Under the pieces are notes generated by a model. That model saw nothing but the letters and a program-made list of their open reading frames with translations, was not told where the DNA came from and made no database searches. Of a stretch of 64,000 nucleotides of DNA, positions 51,549-60,517 are shown piece by piece. The stretch lies in the NCBI GenBank assembly GCA_029210945.1, contig JARGGH010000006.1, positions 1 to 64,000 of the forward strand. The letters run 5' to 3'. How positions within the stretch are numbered: the stretch's first letter is position 1; each line of letters starts with the position of its first letter. Both the position numbers and the translations under genes were made by a program. Source of the stretch: Anaerolineales bacterium (GTDB lineage Bacteria; Chloroflexota; Anaerolineae; Anaerolineales; E44-bin32).

Positions 51549-53411
51549 TCAGGAAGCGACCGGCACAGGTGTGCCGCCGTTCTTATCCGGCACCGGTTCG
51601 CCGAATTCGGCGAGGAACTGTTCCCGGCTTAATGTTTCCTCTTCGATCAGCCTGGCGGCGATCTTGTCGAGTTGAGCGCGATATTGGTTCAGGATCTCTT
51701 TTGCCCGCAGATATGCGTGATGCACGAGTGAGCGGACTTCGGTGTCGATCTTCTCTGCGACCGTTTCTGAATAGTCGCGCTGCTCAGAGATCTCGCGGCC
51801 GAGGAAGACGAGCTCCTCTTTCTGGCCATAGACCATCGGGCCGAGTTCGTCGCTCATGCCCAGGCGGGTTACCATCGATCGGGCAGTTTTCGTCACACGC
51901 TCGAGATCGTTCGAGGCGCCTGATGTGATGTCGTTAAAGACGATCTCTTCAGCGGCGCGACCGCCGAGCAGAAACGCCAGGTCGCCAAGCATTTTATTGC
52001 GCGAGACAAGTGTGCGATCTTCTTCCGGCAGCGCCATGGTGAAGCCACCCATCATCCCGCGTGAGATGATCGAGACCTTGTGGACTGGATCGGTCTCAGG
52101 GATCACGTGGCCGACAATCGCATGGCCGGCTTCGTGATAGGCGACGATGCGTTTCTCTTCTTCGCTGATGATGCGGCTTTTCCGTTCAGGGCCCGCGATC
52201 ACGCGTTCGATTGATTCTTCGAATTCATCCTGCCCGATCGTGCGTTTATCTCTACGGGCAGCCAGAATGGCGGCTTCATTGACGAGGTTTTCCAGATCGG
52301 CGCCGACAAAGCCCGGTGTCGCCTTGGCGACCACGGAGAGATCAACTTCGGATTCGAGCGGCTTGCCCTTTGCATGGACCTTGAGAATCGCCTCGCGCCC
52401 ACGCATGTCCGGTCGGTCGAGCACGACGCGGCGGTCGAATCGACCGGGCCGCAGAAGGGCTGGATCGAGGATGTCCGGACGGTTCGTGGCGGCCATGATG
52501 ATGACATTGGTGTCCGTGTCGAAGCCATCCATCTCAACCAGCATCTGGTTGAGAGTCTGCTCACGTTCATCGTGGCTGCCGCCGAGACCGGCGCCGCGCT
52601 GGCGCCCGACGGCGTCAATTTCATCCACAAAGACGATACAGGGTGAGTGCCGTTTGGCCTGATCGAAGAGATCGCGAACCCGGCTGGCGCCGACACCGAC
52701 GAACATCTCGACGAATTCGGAGCCCGAAATCGAGAAGAAGGGAACACCCGCCTCACCGGAGACGGCCTTCGCCATGAGGGTCTTCCCGGTGCCTGGCTGG
52801 CCGATGAGCAGCACGCCTTTGGGGATCCGTGCGCCGAGCGTGATGAATTTATCCGGCTCTTTAAGAAACTCGACGACTTCCTGGAGTTCTTCCTTCGCCT
52901 CCTCAACCCCGGCGACGTCCTCGAACGTGACCGTCGGTTGGTCACCGGCGAACATCCGCGCGCGGCTCTTTCCGAACGAAATTGCCTGGTTGTTGCTGCC
53001 CTGTGCCTGCCGCAGCATGAGCCAGATCAAGCCAACAACCAGCAGCGCCGGGAGGATGTAAGTTATCAAGCTGAGCATCGTGTTGAGATCGCTGGGTTGT
53101 TTGATCTCGAGGGCGATATTGGAGGCGAGCAAATCACGCTCCGTCACGCCCAGATCCAGGAATTGCTCGACGGCTGTCCTGGTTGGCTCTTTACGCGAAA
53201 AGGCTTGTTCTCCGTTCGCGAACACCAGCTCGAGTTCGTTTTCGTCGACGATGACTCGCACGATTTCGCCCGATTTGATTTTTTCAGCTGCCTCATTCAG
53301 TGCGAGTCGCTCCGGTTGGTTCGTGCCACTTCGGAATTGATAAACCAACACAGCGACGACCATCAGCAATATGAATAGAACCAGCGAATTCCTACCGCGG
53401 GGTGAATTCAC
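51549..53411 (-). CDS. ftsH: ATP-dependent zinc metalloprotease FtsH
   Basis: A 620-aa membrane AAA+ protease for quality control of membrane and short-lived proteins. Two membrane segments (about residues 7-25 and 110-130) flank an outer domain; the AAA module has [15 protein letters not shown] and the SRH region; the peptidase has the zinc motif HEAGH. Length is normal. The GTG start at 53411 has GGGAGG 5 nt upstream. Confidence 0.96.
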   Translation of the reverse strand: MNSPRGRNSLVLFILLMVVAVLVYQFRSGTNQPERLALNEAAEKIKSGEIVRVIVDENELELVFANGEQAFSRKEPTRTAVEQFLDLGVTERDLLASNIALEIKQPSDLNTMLSLITYILPALLVVGLIWLMLRQAQGSNNQAISFGKSRARMFAGDQPTVTFEDVAGVEEAKEELQEVVEFLKEPDKFITLGARIPKGVLLIGQPGTGKTLMAKAVSGEAGVPFFSISGSEFVEMFVGVGASRVRDLFDQAKRHSPCIVFVDEIDAVGRQRGAGLGGSHDEREQTLNQMLVEMDGFDTDTNVIIMAATNRPDILDPALLRPGRFDRRVVLDRPDMRGREAILKVHAKGKPLESEVDLSVVAKATPGFVGADLENLVNEAAILAARRDKRTIGQDEFEESIERVIAGPERKSRIISEEEKRIVAYHEAGHAIVGHVIPETDPVHKVSIISRGMMGGFTMALPEEDRTLVSRNKMLGDLAFLLGGRAAEEIVFNDITSGASNDLERVTKTARSMVTRLGMSDELGPMVYGQKEELVFLGREISEQRDYSETVAEKIDTEVRSLVHHAYLRAKEILNQYRAQLDKIAARLIEEETLSREQFLAEFGEPVPDKNGGTPVPVAS

Positions 53412-53466
53412 TAAAACCTCCCAAACATACTTTGGGTGAATGTCATGTGTATCGATGTTCCCGGGG

Positions 53467-53472
53467 ATTATA
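53467..53472 (-). promoter_or_regulatory. -10 box of ftsH
   Basis: TATAAT on the minus strand, 55 nt before the ftsH start. No clear -35 at 16-18 nt. Confidence 0.5.
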
Positions 53473-53508
53473 CCGCGCCGAAAACAGGCCGACTAGGTTT
53501 TCTAAAGC

Positions 53509-54561
53509 TCAGCCGGGATTCAACGGGCAGGAGGGGTAAAGCAAGCACACCCACAGCCAGAGTGGAATGAGACCTCCAATCGCCAGGAATGCCAGCAGCC
53601 CCAATCCGACAGCTTTCCAATCGACTTCGAAGAGTTCGCGGGGCTTGAAGGCCATCGTTCTGGATTCGGACCCGGGTTCAAGCGATTCCAGTGAGGTCGC
53701 GAGGCTGGCGGGCTGCTTCTGCTGTCTGGCGAAATTCTGGAGTATGCGGGCGAATTGGTCCGCAGTCCGGTATCTGGTGGACGGTTCTTTGGAGAGCACC
53801 TTGAGGATGATGTGGTTCAAGTTGTCGGGGACATCCGGGTTGATCGCCTTTGGCGGCAGCGGCTCGGCGCGCAAGTGCAGTTCTGCGAGCGTCTGGGGGT
53901 CATCAGCCTCGAAGAGCAATTGGCCGGTGATCATCTCGTAAAGGATGACTCCGAGGGAATAGACATCGCTGGATGGTGAGGGTGGTCCGCCGGCTGCCTG
54001 TTCGGGGGCGAAGTATTGTGGGCTGCCCCAGACGACATCGACTTTTTCATCGGGCGAGATGGTTGACAGTGCCCGGGAGATCCCGAAGTCGGTTATTTTG
54101 GCACCGCCGTCCGGAGTGATCAGGATGTTCTGGGGTTTCAAGTCGCAATGCACAAGACCAGCTCGGTGCGCATAGCCAACTCCTTTAGCGATCTGCACCA
54201 TGATTTCGACGCTGCGTTCGATCGGGATGGTCTGCTGGCGGCGAATAAGGGTCTTGAGGTCGGTGCCCGAAACATACTCCATCACGATATAGAGGCGATT
54301 CGATTCCTGGCCAAAATCAAAAACCGTGACGATGTTCGGGTGGGATAAATTCGCGGCGGAGCGCGCTTCCTGAAGGAAATTTGCCTGGAATCTGGGATCC
54401 TCAACGTAGGTGTCCCGGAGCACTTTAACGGCAACCGCTCGCTGCAGATTGAGGTCCTTGCAGCGGTAGACCATCGCCATCCCGCCGGATCCGAGCGCTT
54501 CGAGGATCTCATAGCGGTTTCCCAGAATCTTCGGGGGTGAATTCTTCCCGGTTCCTTGCAT
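53509..54561 (-). CDS. Membrane-anchored Ser/Thr protein kinase
   Basis: A 350-aa Hanks-type kinase. The kinase domain (about 15-275) shows GSGGMAMVY, the lysine in AVKVL, the catalytic loop HCDLKPQN (HCD in place of HRD, so the RD arginine is absent) and DFG. After a linker, one membrane segment lies close to the C-terminus (about 318-340) and only a few residues follow, so it has no PASTA or other outer sensor. It is the third phosphorylation gene set in the window. The ATG at 54561 is preferred over the TTG before it. Confidence 0.9.
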   Translation of the reverse strand: MQGTGKNSPPKILGNRYEILEALGSGGMAMVYRCKDLNLQRAVAVKVLRDTYVEDPRFQANFLQEARSAANLSHPNIVTVFDFGQESNRLYIVMEYVSGTDLKTLIRRQQTIPIERSVEIMVQIAKGVGYAHRAGLVHCDLKPQNILITPDGGAKITDFGISRALSTISPDEKVDVVWGSPQYFAPEQAAGGPPSPSSDVYSLGVILYEMITGQLLFEADDPQTLAELHLRAEPLPPKAINPDVPDNLNHIILKVLSKEPSTRYRTADQFARILQNFARQQKQPASLATSLESLEPGSESRTMAFKPRELFEVDWKAVGLGLLAFLAIGGLIPLWLWVCLLYPSCPLNPG

Positions 54562-54623
54562 CAAGTAGACATTCTAATCCGGTCAGGTTGTCCTCGCAAT
54601 GCAACCGTCGTCATTAACCGCGC

Positions 54624-54629
54624 TATAAT
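54624..54629 (+). promoter_or_regulatory. -10 box of the diacylglycerol kinase-family gene
   Basis: TATAAT (in GCGCTATAATGG) lies 15 nt before the ATG at 54644, giving a leader of about 8 nt with no Shine-Dalgarno sequence. Confidence 0.55.
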
Positions 54630-54643
54630 GGTGCCGGTTTTCT

Positions 54644-55609
54644 ATGGCGGAACGAACTGCAAAATTACTCTACAATCCAATGGCTGGCCGATTTCCCGCA
54701 GCACCGTTCCTGGAACGGGCGACACGTGCGCTGGAGAAATTTGGCTGGGAGGTAGACGTGCTCGGCAGCCGAAACGATCGCGAGCTGCGGCAAAGCGCGC
54801 AAGAATCCGTCGAAACCGGTTGCGAGGCGGTCTTTGTCGTCGGGGGCGATGGATCGGTTGGGCAGGTTGCTTCGGTGTTGGCTGGCTCGGACACTGCGCT
54901 GGGGGTCCTTCCGGCCGGCACAGCCAACGTCTGGGCGCAGGAACTGGGGCTCCCTGCACTTGATTGGATCCATCTCTTCGCGTTGGAACAATCCGCCGAG
55001 AGGCTGGCTGGAGGCTCGATCCGGAATGTTGACATCGGGCTCTGCAACGATCATGCTTTTCTGCTCTGGGCAGGGGCTGGTTTAGATGCCCATGTCGTGA
55101 ACAGCATCGAACCGCGCGAACGCTGGGAGAAGACTTTCGCGTTGGTCCATTACGCGACGATGGCCCTCTGGAATTCGCTCGGCTGGGATGGGGTCGACCT
55201 GGTCGCCAGAAGCGGGTCGCAATCCTGGGAAGGGCGCTTCCTGGTCGCAGTGGCCTGCAATATCCCCGCCTATGCAGGGGGTTTGATAGACATGGCGCCC
55301 GGCGCCAAGGTCGACGATGGCCTGCTGGATTTCTGGCTTCTGGGAGGGAAGTCGATGCGGGATACATTGATGCGCGTCGCCCAGATCTTTATGGGGACGC
55401 ATGTTGATGCGCCCGGGGTCGTTCATTTTCGGGCGGCTGAGGCTGTCTTTGAATCCAGATCAGCATTGCCAATGCAGTGTGATGGAGAACCTTACAACAT
55501 GGACGCGCCGATCGAGTTCGCGGTGCGAAAACGGGCGCTCAAGGTGCTCGTGCCCTCCGAAGAGGGTGGTCGTGCGTTCAGTCCGAAAAGCGAAGCAGGA
55601 GATGAGTAA
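54644..55609 (+). CDS. Diacylglycerol/lipid kinase family protein
   Basis: A 321-aa protein of the DAGK/YegS family. The nucleotide site GGDGS lies at residues 67-71, preceded by NPMAGR near 11, and followed by LGVLPAGTANVWA. A C-terminal all-beta domain ends near SALPMQCDGEPY, also typical. It phosphorylates a lipid hydroxyl; substrate unknown. The gene appears nearly leaderless. The Ca2+/H+ exchanger gene follows 3 nt after the stop, so they form one unit. Confidence 0.85.
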   Translation: MAERTAKLLYNPMAGRFPAAPFLERATRALEKFGWEVDVLGSRNDRELRQSAQESVETGCEAVFVVGGDGSVGQVASVLAGSDTALGVLPAGTANVWAQELGLPALDWIHLFALEQSAERLAGGSIRNVDIGLCNDHAFLLWAGAGLDAHVVNSIEPRERWEKTFALVHYATMALWNSLGWDGVDLVARSGSQSWEGRFLVAVACNIPAYAGGLIDMAPGAKVDDGLLDFWLLGGKSMRDTLMRVAQIFMGTHVDAPGVVHFRAAEAVFESRSALPMQCDGEPYNMDAPIEFAVRKRALKVLVPSEEGGRAFSPKSEAGDE

Positions 55610-55612
55610 TTG

Positions 55613-56698
55613 ATGAACACGTCGCCTTGGAAGGAACTGCTGCGGAATCCGATCTACTACCTGATACCGTTAACCGTCGTTGCGATTGTACTCAATAACC
55701 TGGAGGTTGGGCCGGCATGGATCCTGCTAATCTCGGGTTTGGCAATCATCCCGATGGCGGGTTTAATCGGGGAGGGGACGGAAGCGATCGCAGCGCTCTC
55801 AAGCCCCCGCCTGAGCGGTCTGCTGAATGCCACATTCGGTAATGCTGCGGAGTTGATTATCACGATCGTGGCCATCCGCGAAGGTTTGCTCGAGCTTGTA
55901 AAAGCCTCAATTATTGGATCGATTTTGGGCAATCTGCTGATTGTCCTGGGGCTATCCATGCTATTTGGCGGTATTCGTAACGGTGTCCAGAAATTCGACC
56001 GACAGAAAGCCTCCAACGACAGCATCTTGCTCATGCTGTCGGCAACCGCATTGGCGATCCCTTCGTTGTTCACGCTTTCAAGCCAGGGCATTAACGACTT
56101 CAACGATGTTGAGATTCTCAGTCTGGGCGTATCGGGTTTGATGATCCTGCTCTATGGGCTGGGCCTCCTCTACAGCTTCCGGGGCCAGGCTGGTCCGCTC
56201 TCCCGGAAGTCGGTGGAGGATGTCGTTCACCATACAGGTTGGTCGATGCGCTTTTCGATCGGTGTGCTGATCTTTGCGACGCTTGGTGTCGTCATCCTGA
56301 GCGAAATCCTGATTGGGCAGGTCGAAGCGACGATTGCGACCCTGGGTGTTTCGGAATTTTTCCTCGGCATCATCCTTGTTCCGATTATCGGCAACGTCGC
56401 CGAGCATCTGGTTGCGATCAGCGTCGCCATCCGGAACCGCATGAGTTTGTCAGTTGAGATTGCTATCGGCTCGAGCCTGCAGATTGCGCTTTTTGTCGCT
56501 CCGGCGCTGGTGTTTCTCAGCCTGGCGATGGGGAATCCGCTCACGCTGGTCTTCAATCAATTTGAAATGATTGCGTTAATCGGAGCAGTTTTGATCACGG
56601 CACTGGTTGCAAACGACGGAGAAGCCAACTGGCTCGAGGGTTCTGTACTTGTGGCGCTTTACCTCATGCTCGCGCTGGCTTTCTACCTGCTGCATTAG
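55613..56698 (+). CDS. cax: Calcium/proton exchanger (CaCA family)
   Basis: A 361-aa antiporter with about eleven membrane segments in two homologous halves. The alpha repeats are GLIGEGTEAIAALSSPRLSG with FGNAAELIITIVAI (first) and VPIIGNVAEHLVAISVAI (second), the GNAxE motif of VCX/CAX transporters. It exports Ca2+ in exchange for H+. The ATG at 55613 is preferred over the TTG immediately before it. The SH3-like gene starts 3 nt after its stop. Confidence 0.9.
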   Translation: MNTSPWKELLRNPIYYLIPLTVVAIVLNNLEVGPAWILLISGLAIIPMAGLIGEGTEAIAALSSPRLSGLLNATFGNAAELIITIVAIREGLLELVKASIIGSILGNLLIVLGLSMLFGGIRNGVQKFDRQKASNDSILLMLSATALAIPSLFTLSSQGINDFNDVEILSLGVSGLMILLYGLGLLYSFRGQAGPLSRKSVEDVVHHTGWSMRFSIGVLIFATLGVVILSEILIGQVEATIATLGVSEFFLGIILVPIIGNVAEHLVAISVAIRNRMSLSVEIAIGSSLQIALFVAPALVFLSLAMGNPLTLVFNQFEMIALIGAVLITALVANDGEANWLEGSVLVALYLMLALAFYLLH

Positions 56699-56701
56699 AA
56701 C

Positions 56702-57208
56702 ATGTTCAGGGCTGCGTCGGGCAAAAAAGACATGAATCGCTGGATCCGGTGGGTCATCACCGGAAGTTTGCTGGGCGTTTTCCTGGTGGTCATTCTGCTT
56801 GCGTCCGGATTTTTCACACGCGACTCTTCCCGCGCCGCCCCGGGAGTTTCCCCGGTCGTCACTATTGTGTACCTGCCCACCGTGACCGCGACTTCGTTCT
56901 TGCCGACCGCGACCCTGGCCCCGACCGATACACCCACCCCGGTCCCGCCGCCAGAGGTGCAGGACGGCCTTCAAGTTGGTTCGCTGGTTGAGGTGACGGG
57001 GACTGAAGGTGATGGGCTCCGATTGCGCGAGGAACCTTCGTTGAGTGCAAAGATCGCCTTTCTCGGTCTTGAAAATGAAGTGTTCGAAGTGCGCGAGGGG
57101 CCCCGTCAGGGCGATGGCTATGAATGGTGGTACCTCTCAAACCCCTACAACCGGGAGAAGGAAGGCTGGGCAGTGTCGAACTATCTGCGTCAGGCGGATC
57201 AACAGTGA
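56702..57208 (+). CDS. Membrane-anchored SH3-like domain protein
   Basis: A 168-aa protein. A membrane segment (about residues 18-38) is followed by a Thr/Pro-rich spacer and an outer SH3b-like domain (LVEVTGTEGDGLRLREEPSL to GWAVSNYLR, about 95-162). SH3b domains often bind the cell wall. It may start at an internal ATG (56732); neither start has a good ribosome site. It is tightly linked to the Ca2+/H+ exchanger gene. Confidence 0.75.
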   Translation: MFRAASGKKDMNRWIRWVITGSLLGVFLVVILLASGFFTRDSSRAAPGVSPVVTIVYLPTVTATSFLPTATLAPTDTPTPVPPPEVQDGLQVGSLVEVTGTEGDGLRLREEPSLSAKIAFLGLENEVFEVREGPRQGDGYEWWYLSNPYNREKEGWAVSNYLRQADQQ

Positions 57209-57262
57209 GTTGCACATTCCTCAGATAAGGGCTAGCATCCAGCTGGGAAAGACTGGTCGATC

Positions 57263-57619
57263 ATGGATAACCTGAAACCTAAACATATCAAGGCCTCAAA
57301 ATCCGACCGGAGCTTAACGATTGAGTGGAATGACGGTCATAAGAGCATCTATCCGCTTGATCTGCTGCGTGCGGCGTGCCCCTGCGCCGAGTGCCGGGAG
57401 ACGCACGGCGTGAGCTCGCCTGTTGAGTTTGAGGACAGCCTCGAACTGGCGATGCACTCATCGGACCCAACGACGTTGACCGGGATCGAGAAGATGGGCA
57501 ATTACGCCATCCAATTAAACTGGCAGGACGGCCATCGCTATGGCATCTACACATGGGATTACCTTTTGAGCCTCTGTCCGTGTGAGAAGCACGCCGGTTC
57601 TGAGAAGGAAGATTCGTGA
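57263..57619 (+). CDS. DUF971 (GBBH-like N-terminal) protein
   Basis: A 118-aa protein of the DUF971 family, which shares the N-terminal fold of gamma-butyrobetaine hydroxylase. The pattern LTIEWNDGHKSIYPLDLLRAACPCAECR and IYTWDYLLSLCPC is typical; the CxC and Cys residues may bind metal. In other bacteria members occur near Mrp/ApbC Fe-S proteins. Its TGA overlaps the GTG of the next gene (GTGA). Confidence 0.85.
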   Translation: MDNLKPKHIKASKSDRSLTIEWNDGHKSIYPLDLLRAACPCAECRETHGVSSPVEFEDSLELAMHSSDPTTLTGIEKMGNYAIQLNWQDGHRYGIYTWDYLLSLCPCEKHAGSEKEDS

Positions 57620-58176
57620 TCGATCCGCTGGAGGAGATTCTCACGTTTGCGGAACGTTCGTACATCCGGCAGGAGTCTGAACAACTCATTGCAGAGTGTC
57701 TCGAACGCCGCGACACAGGCCCTTTTTTTCGGCTGCTTGAGGATCTCGTTCTTGCCGGATCGACGTCTTTGTCCGTTCTCTGGGAAGTGCTGGGTGTCAT
57801 CCGAACCTTCAAGGCTGAACTCGGGCAGCAGGGGATCGACGTTCGTGCTGATTTGATGCAAGCGATGTCCGAGTTCGGGGTTCACTTCCCGGAGCTTGTC
57901 GCCGCCAGCCCGCCGGAGGCATTTCGCCAAATCTGCAGCCGTGAACTGCGCAAGCGTGTGCAGGATATGGCGGATGCGCTTGAGCTGGATGATGAAGCCC
58001 TGCTGGAAGAAATTTGTGTTGAGGCCGGCAACAAGGTCGCGGCGATCGCTGGACGGTTAGCGATATTGTCACAATTGGAAAACAATGTATTGGACTGGAT
58101 CGATGGCCTCGCCTACGAGGCGATGCACCGTCTGCCCGATGATTGGGGACAACCCTCAACACGGACGTCACATTAG
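57616..58176 (+). CDS. Hypothetical acidic helical protein
   Basis: A 186-aa soluble protein rich in Glu and Leu and probably all-helical, with two cysteines spaced around residues 107 and 135. It starts with GTG at 57616 overlapping the stop of the DUF971 gene, which supports expression and a shared task. I recognise no motif or family. A terminator hairpin for the opposite strand lies just downstream. Confidence 0.6.
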   Translation: MIDPLEEILTFAERSYIRQESEQLIAECLERRDTGPFFRLLEDLVLAGSTSLSVLWEVLGVIRTFKAELGQQGIDVRADLMQAMSEFGVHFPELVAASPPEAFRQICSRELRKRVQDMADALELDDEALLEEICVEAGNKVAAIAGRLAILSQLENNVLDWIDGLAYEAMHRLPDDWGQPSTRTSH

Positions 58177-58191
58177 TTCGAACCCAACGAC

Positions 58192-58224
58192 AAGAAAAAA
58201 GCGCGGCGCCGGTGGGCGCCGCGC
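58192..58224 (-). terminator. Rho-independent terminator of the LuxR-type regulator
   Basis: GCGCGGCGCC pairs with GGCGCCGCGC around GGTG (58201-58224). On the minus strand the stem is followed by six T then CTTG, so it acts on the leftward gene 58247-58912. Confidence 0.9.
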
Positions 58225-58246
58225 AAGTCTATTGCGATCTAGCTTG

Positions 58247-58912
58247 CTAGAGGTAATCTTTCAGATTGTGCTCAACGGCGTAGGCGGCCGCTTCTGCTCG
58301 ATTGCGAACATTGAGCTTCGAAAGGATGCTGCTGACATAATTGCGGACCGTCCCTTCGCCAAGATATAACATCTCCGCAATCTGACGATTGGTCCGTCCC
58401 TCCGAGACGAGTTGGAGCACGTGCATCTCCTGCTGGGTGAGTTCAGCAAACGCGGAAGCTTCTTCCTCCCGGGCGGCTTTGCGGACCTCTTGAAACACAC
58501 GCTGCGTGACCGCCGGATCGAGCAGTGCTTCGCCTCGCCCGATCGATTCGATCGCTTTTATCAGATCATCTCCACCGATTTGTTTAAGGACGTAGCCAGC
58601 CGCACCTGCCCGGATCGCAGAGAACAGCATCTCGTCCTCTGCGTAAGAGGTGAGCATGATGACTTTCGTGTCGGGGAATTCCTCGGTGATGCGTTCGCAT
58701 GCCTCGATGCCTGACCCACCTTTCAAGCGGATATCCATGACGACGACATCGGGCTCATGACCTTTGGTCTTTTCAACGGCTTCGTTTGCGCTGGATGCCT
58801 CGGCAACCACCTCAAACTCCGGGTGCTTATCAAGCAGCGCCTTCAATCCCAGTCGAACCACTTCATGATCATCGACGAGCAATATTCTTTGGCGTGTCAA
58901 GGTTGTCCTCAT
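58247..58912 (-). CDS. NarL/LuxR-family response regulator
   Basis: A 221-aa two-domain regulator. The receiver has the acidic pair near residue 14-15, phosphoacceptor Asp60 ([13 protein letters not shown]) and a conserved lysine in YVLKQIGG. The C-terminal LuxR helix-turn-helix is [26 protein letters not shown] with [14 protein letters not shown]. It resembles DevR/DegU-type regulators. No kinase is next to it. Its promoter has an unusual 10-bp palindrome around the -35, possibly for autoregulation. Confidence 0.93.
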   Translation of the reverse strand: MRTTLTRQRILLVDDHEVVRLGLKALLDKHPEFEVVAEASSANEAVEKTKGHEPDVVVMDIRLKGGSGIEACERITEEFPDTKVIMLTSYAEDEMLFSAIRAGAAGYVLKQIGGDDLIKAIESIGRGEALLDPAVTQRVFQEVRKAAREEEASAFAELTQQEMHVLQLVSEGRTNRQIAEMLYLGEGTVRNYVSSILSKLNVRNRAEAAAYAVEHNLKDYL

Positions 58913-58935
58913 AATTCGCAGTTAAACCATCCAGA

Positions 58936-58974
58936 ATTGTAAACGATCCACGACAGCCTGACAACGTGGATCGT
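58936..58974 (-). promoter_or_regulatory. Promoter of the LuxR-type regulator with palindrome around the -35
   Basis: On the minus strand TTGTCA (58964-58959) and TACAAT (58941-58936) are spaced by exactly 17 nt. Perfect 10-bp inverted arms, ACGATCCACG (58943-58952) and CGTGGATCGT (58965-58974), flank the -35 on both sides with 12 nt between. The same sequence could form a hairpin at the end of the upstream gene, but the T-tract is weak. Confidence 0.6.
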
Positions 58975-59017
58975 CGCAGCGGGACCGGTTTCGCGAGACG
59001 GCTTGCAGGCTGAGCCT

Positions 59018-59743
59018 CTAGGGGCTGCTTTCATCTCTGCGATAGTCCACGAATCGATAGCCGACGCCGCGCTCGGTCAGGATGTACTGCGGATTCGAAG
59101 GATTCTGTTCGAGTTTCTGCCTTAAGTAATTGACATAGAGGCGTAAGTAATGGGTTTCATCTCGATATTCGTAGCCCCATACTTTTGCCAGCAGTTGTTC
59201 GTGCGGCACAACCCAGCCAGCATTCTTCACGAGATGATAGAGCAGGCGATACTCCGTAGGGCGGAGCTTGACCAATTCGCCTTCGACCCAGACCTCGCGA
59301 CGATCGAAATCTATCTTGAGACGATCATCCACCTCGATGACATCGTGCACCGGTTGGGCGGGCATCTCAGTTCTGCGCAGGACTGCGCGCACCCGCGAAA
59401 CCAGCTCGCGCGGGCTGAAGGGTTTGGTGATGTAATCATCGGCGCCAAGTTCTAATCCCCGCACGCGATCTTCCTCCTCGCCTTTAGCGGTGAGCATGAT
59501 CACGGGCACGGTCGAGATCTCGCGGATGAGACGCAGGGTTTCAAAGCCGTCCAGGCCCGGCATCATAACGTCCAGCAGGATCATATCGGGCATCTGGTCC
59601 CGGAGCTGTTCGAGCGCTTCCGACCCTGACTCGGCTTCATAGACCTCAAAGCCATCGTGTTCGAGGTTCAGGCGGATGAAATGAATCATGCGCGGTTCAT
59701 CGTCAACGACGAGGACTTTTCTCCGGCGGCTTGGATTTTCCAT
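59018..59743 (-). CDS. OmpR/PhoB-family response regulator
   Basis: A 241-aa regulator. The receiver shows [10 protein letters not shown], phosphoacceptor Asp58 ([13 protein letters not shown]) and Lys in [10 protein letters not shown]; the C-terminal winged helix has [19 protein letters not shown] and [12 protein letters not shown]. It follows the 80-aa gene by 4 nt and so may belong to the leftward signalling operon from 64 kb. No partner kinase is adjacent. Confidence 0.93.
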   Translation of the reverse strand: MENPSRRRKVLVVDDEPRMIHFIRLNLEHDGFEVYEAESGSEALEQLRDQMPDMILLDVMMPGLDGFETLRLIREISTVPVIMLTAKGEEEDRVRGLELGADDYITKPFSPRELVSRVRAVLRRTEMPAQPVHDVIEVDDRLKIDFDRREVWVEGELVKLRPTEYRLLYHLVKNAGWVVPHEQLLAKVWGYEYRDETHYLRLYVNYLRQKLEQNPSNPQYILTERGVGYRFVDYRRDESSP

Positions 59744-59747
59744 GCTT

Positions 59748-59990
59748 CTATTCTCGCACGAAGCCGATTAGATCTTCGTCCTCACGCGTCGGGAGGATTT
59801 CGACAAAATTGATGCGGTGCATCGGCCAGATGACTGTCGTCACGGTTTCGTGCAGGTAGGGCAGATCCTTATCATCCCGTCGTCGCGGGTTGTTCACCGT
59901 GATGATCGAATCATCAGGATTTGGAAGTTCATCCATCTCACCGAGTACGGCTTCCTCGTTTGCGATGTGGACCAGTACGGTATATGCCAT
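59748..59990 (-). CDS. Small conserved-looking hypothetical protein
   Basis: An 80-aa acidic protein with no membrane segment and no cysteine. The ATG at 59990 is preceded by AAGAGGAAAAGAAC. It lies 17 nt after the FHA gene and 4 nt before the OmpR-type regulator on the same strand. I do not recognise the family; its position suggests a part in the same phosphorylation/signalling unit. Confidence 0.6.
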   Translation of the reverse strand: MAYTVLVHIANEEAVLGEMDELPNPDDSIITVNNPRRRDDKDLPYLHETVTTVIWPMHRINFVEILPTREDEDLIGFVRE

Positions 59991-60007
59991 GTTCTTTTCC
60001 TCTTAAA

Positions 60008-60517
60008 TCACTTTATGCGCGAGATGACCTGCATTCGCAATCTTCCGAGCTGGATGATATCTCCATGCTCCAGCGGTTCAGGTTGGTTGGGCAGGATGCG
60101 TTTGCCATTTACGATCGTGCCGTTCGCGCTTTCCAAATCTACTATGTGAGGTTCTTGCTCGTCAATTCGAAGTTCGGCGTGCATACGCGAGAGCCCGAAA
60201 TCATACGCGTCGAAGCGGGAGAGATCGACATCAGGCAGGATCGCCTGCCCGTCAATCGATCGCCCCAACGTGTAATTATCCCGACCGATCAGAGAAATAA
60301 TTTCGCCGGTCGAGATGATGCGCAAACCGATCAGCGCGCCGGATGAGAGCTCCGGCCCGGGAGGGGTAGGCCTGGTAGTCTTGGCCTCTTCCCGCATCCG
60401 GTCTTTGGAGATCGTTTTCGTAGGCATCGGGCTGACATGCACCAGCCGCGTACCGCATTCACTGCAGAAGAGTGTGCCTACAAATTCTCGGTGGTTGCAC
60501 GTGGGGCATTCGATCAT
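60008..60517 (-). CDS. FHA-domain protein with N-terminal zinc ribbon
   Basis: A 169-aa protein. Residues 1-25 form a zinc-ribbon-like pair (CPTC, CSECG); residues about 75-150 are an FHA domain, which binds phosphothreonine, with SLIGRDNYTLGRS, FGLSRMHAEL and ESANGTIVNGKRI as the conserved loops. It is a likely reader of the kinase encoded at the window's right edge. The ATG overlaps the stop of the DnaJ-VWA gene (ATGA). Confidence 0.88.
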   Translation of the reverse strand: MIECPTCNHREFVGTLFCSECGTRLVHVSPMPTKTISKDRMREEAKTTRPTPPGPELSSGALIGLRIISTGEIISLIGRDNYTLGRSIDGQAILPDVDLSRFDAYDFGLSRMHAELRIDEQEPHIVDLESANGTIVNGKRILPNQPEPLEHGDIIQLGRLRMQVISRIK

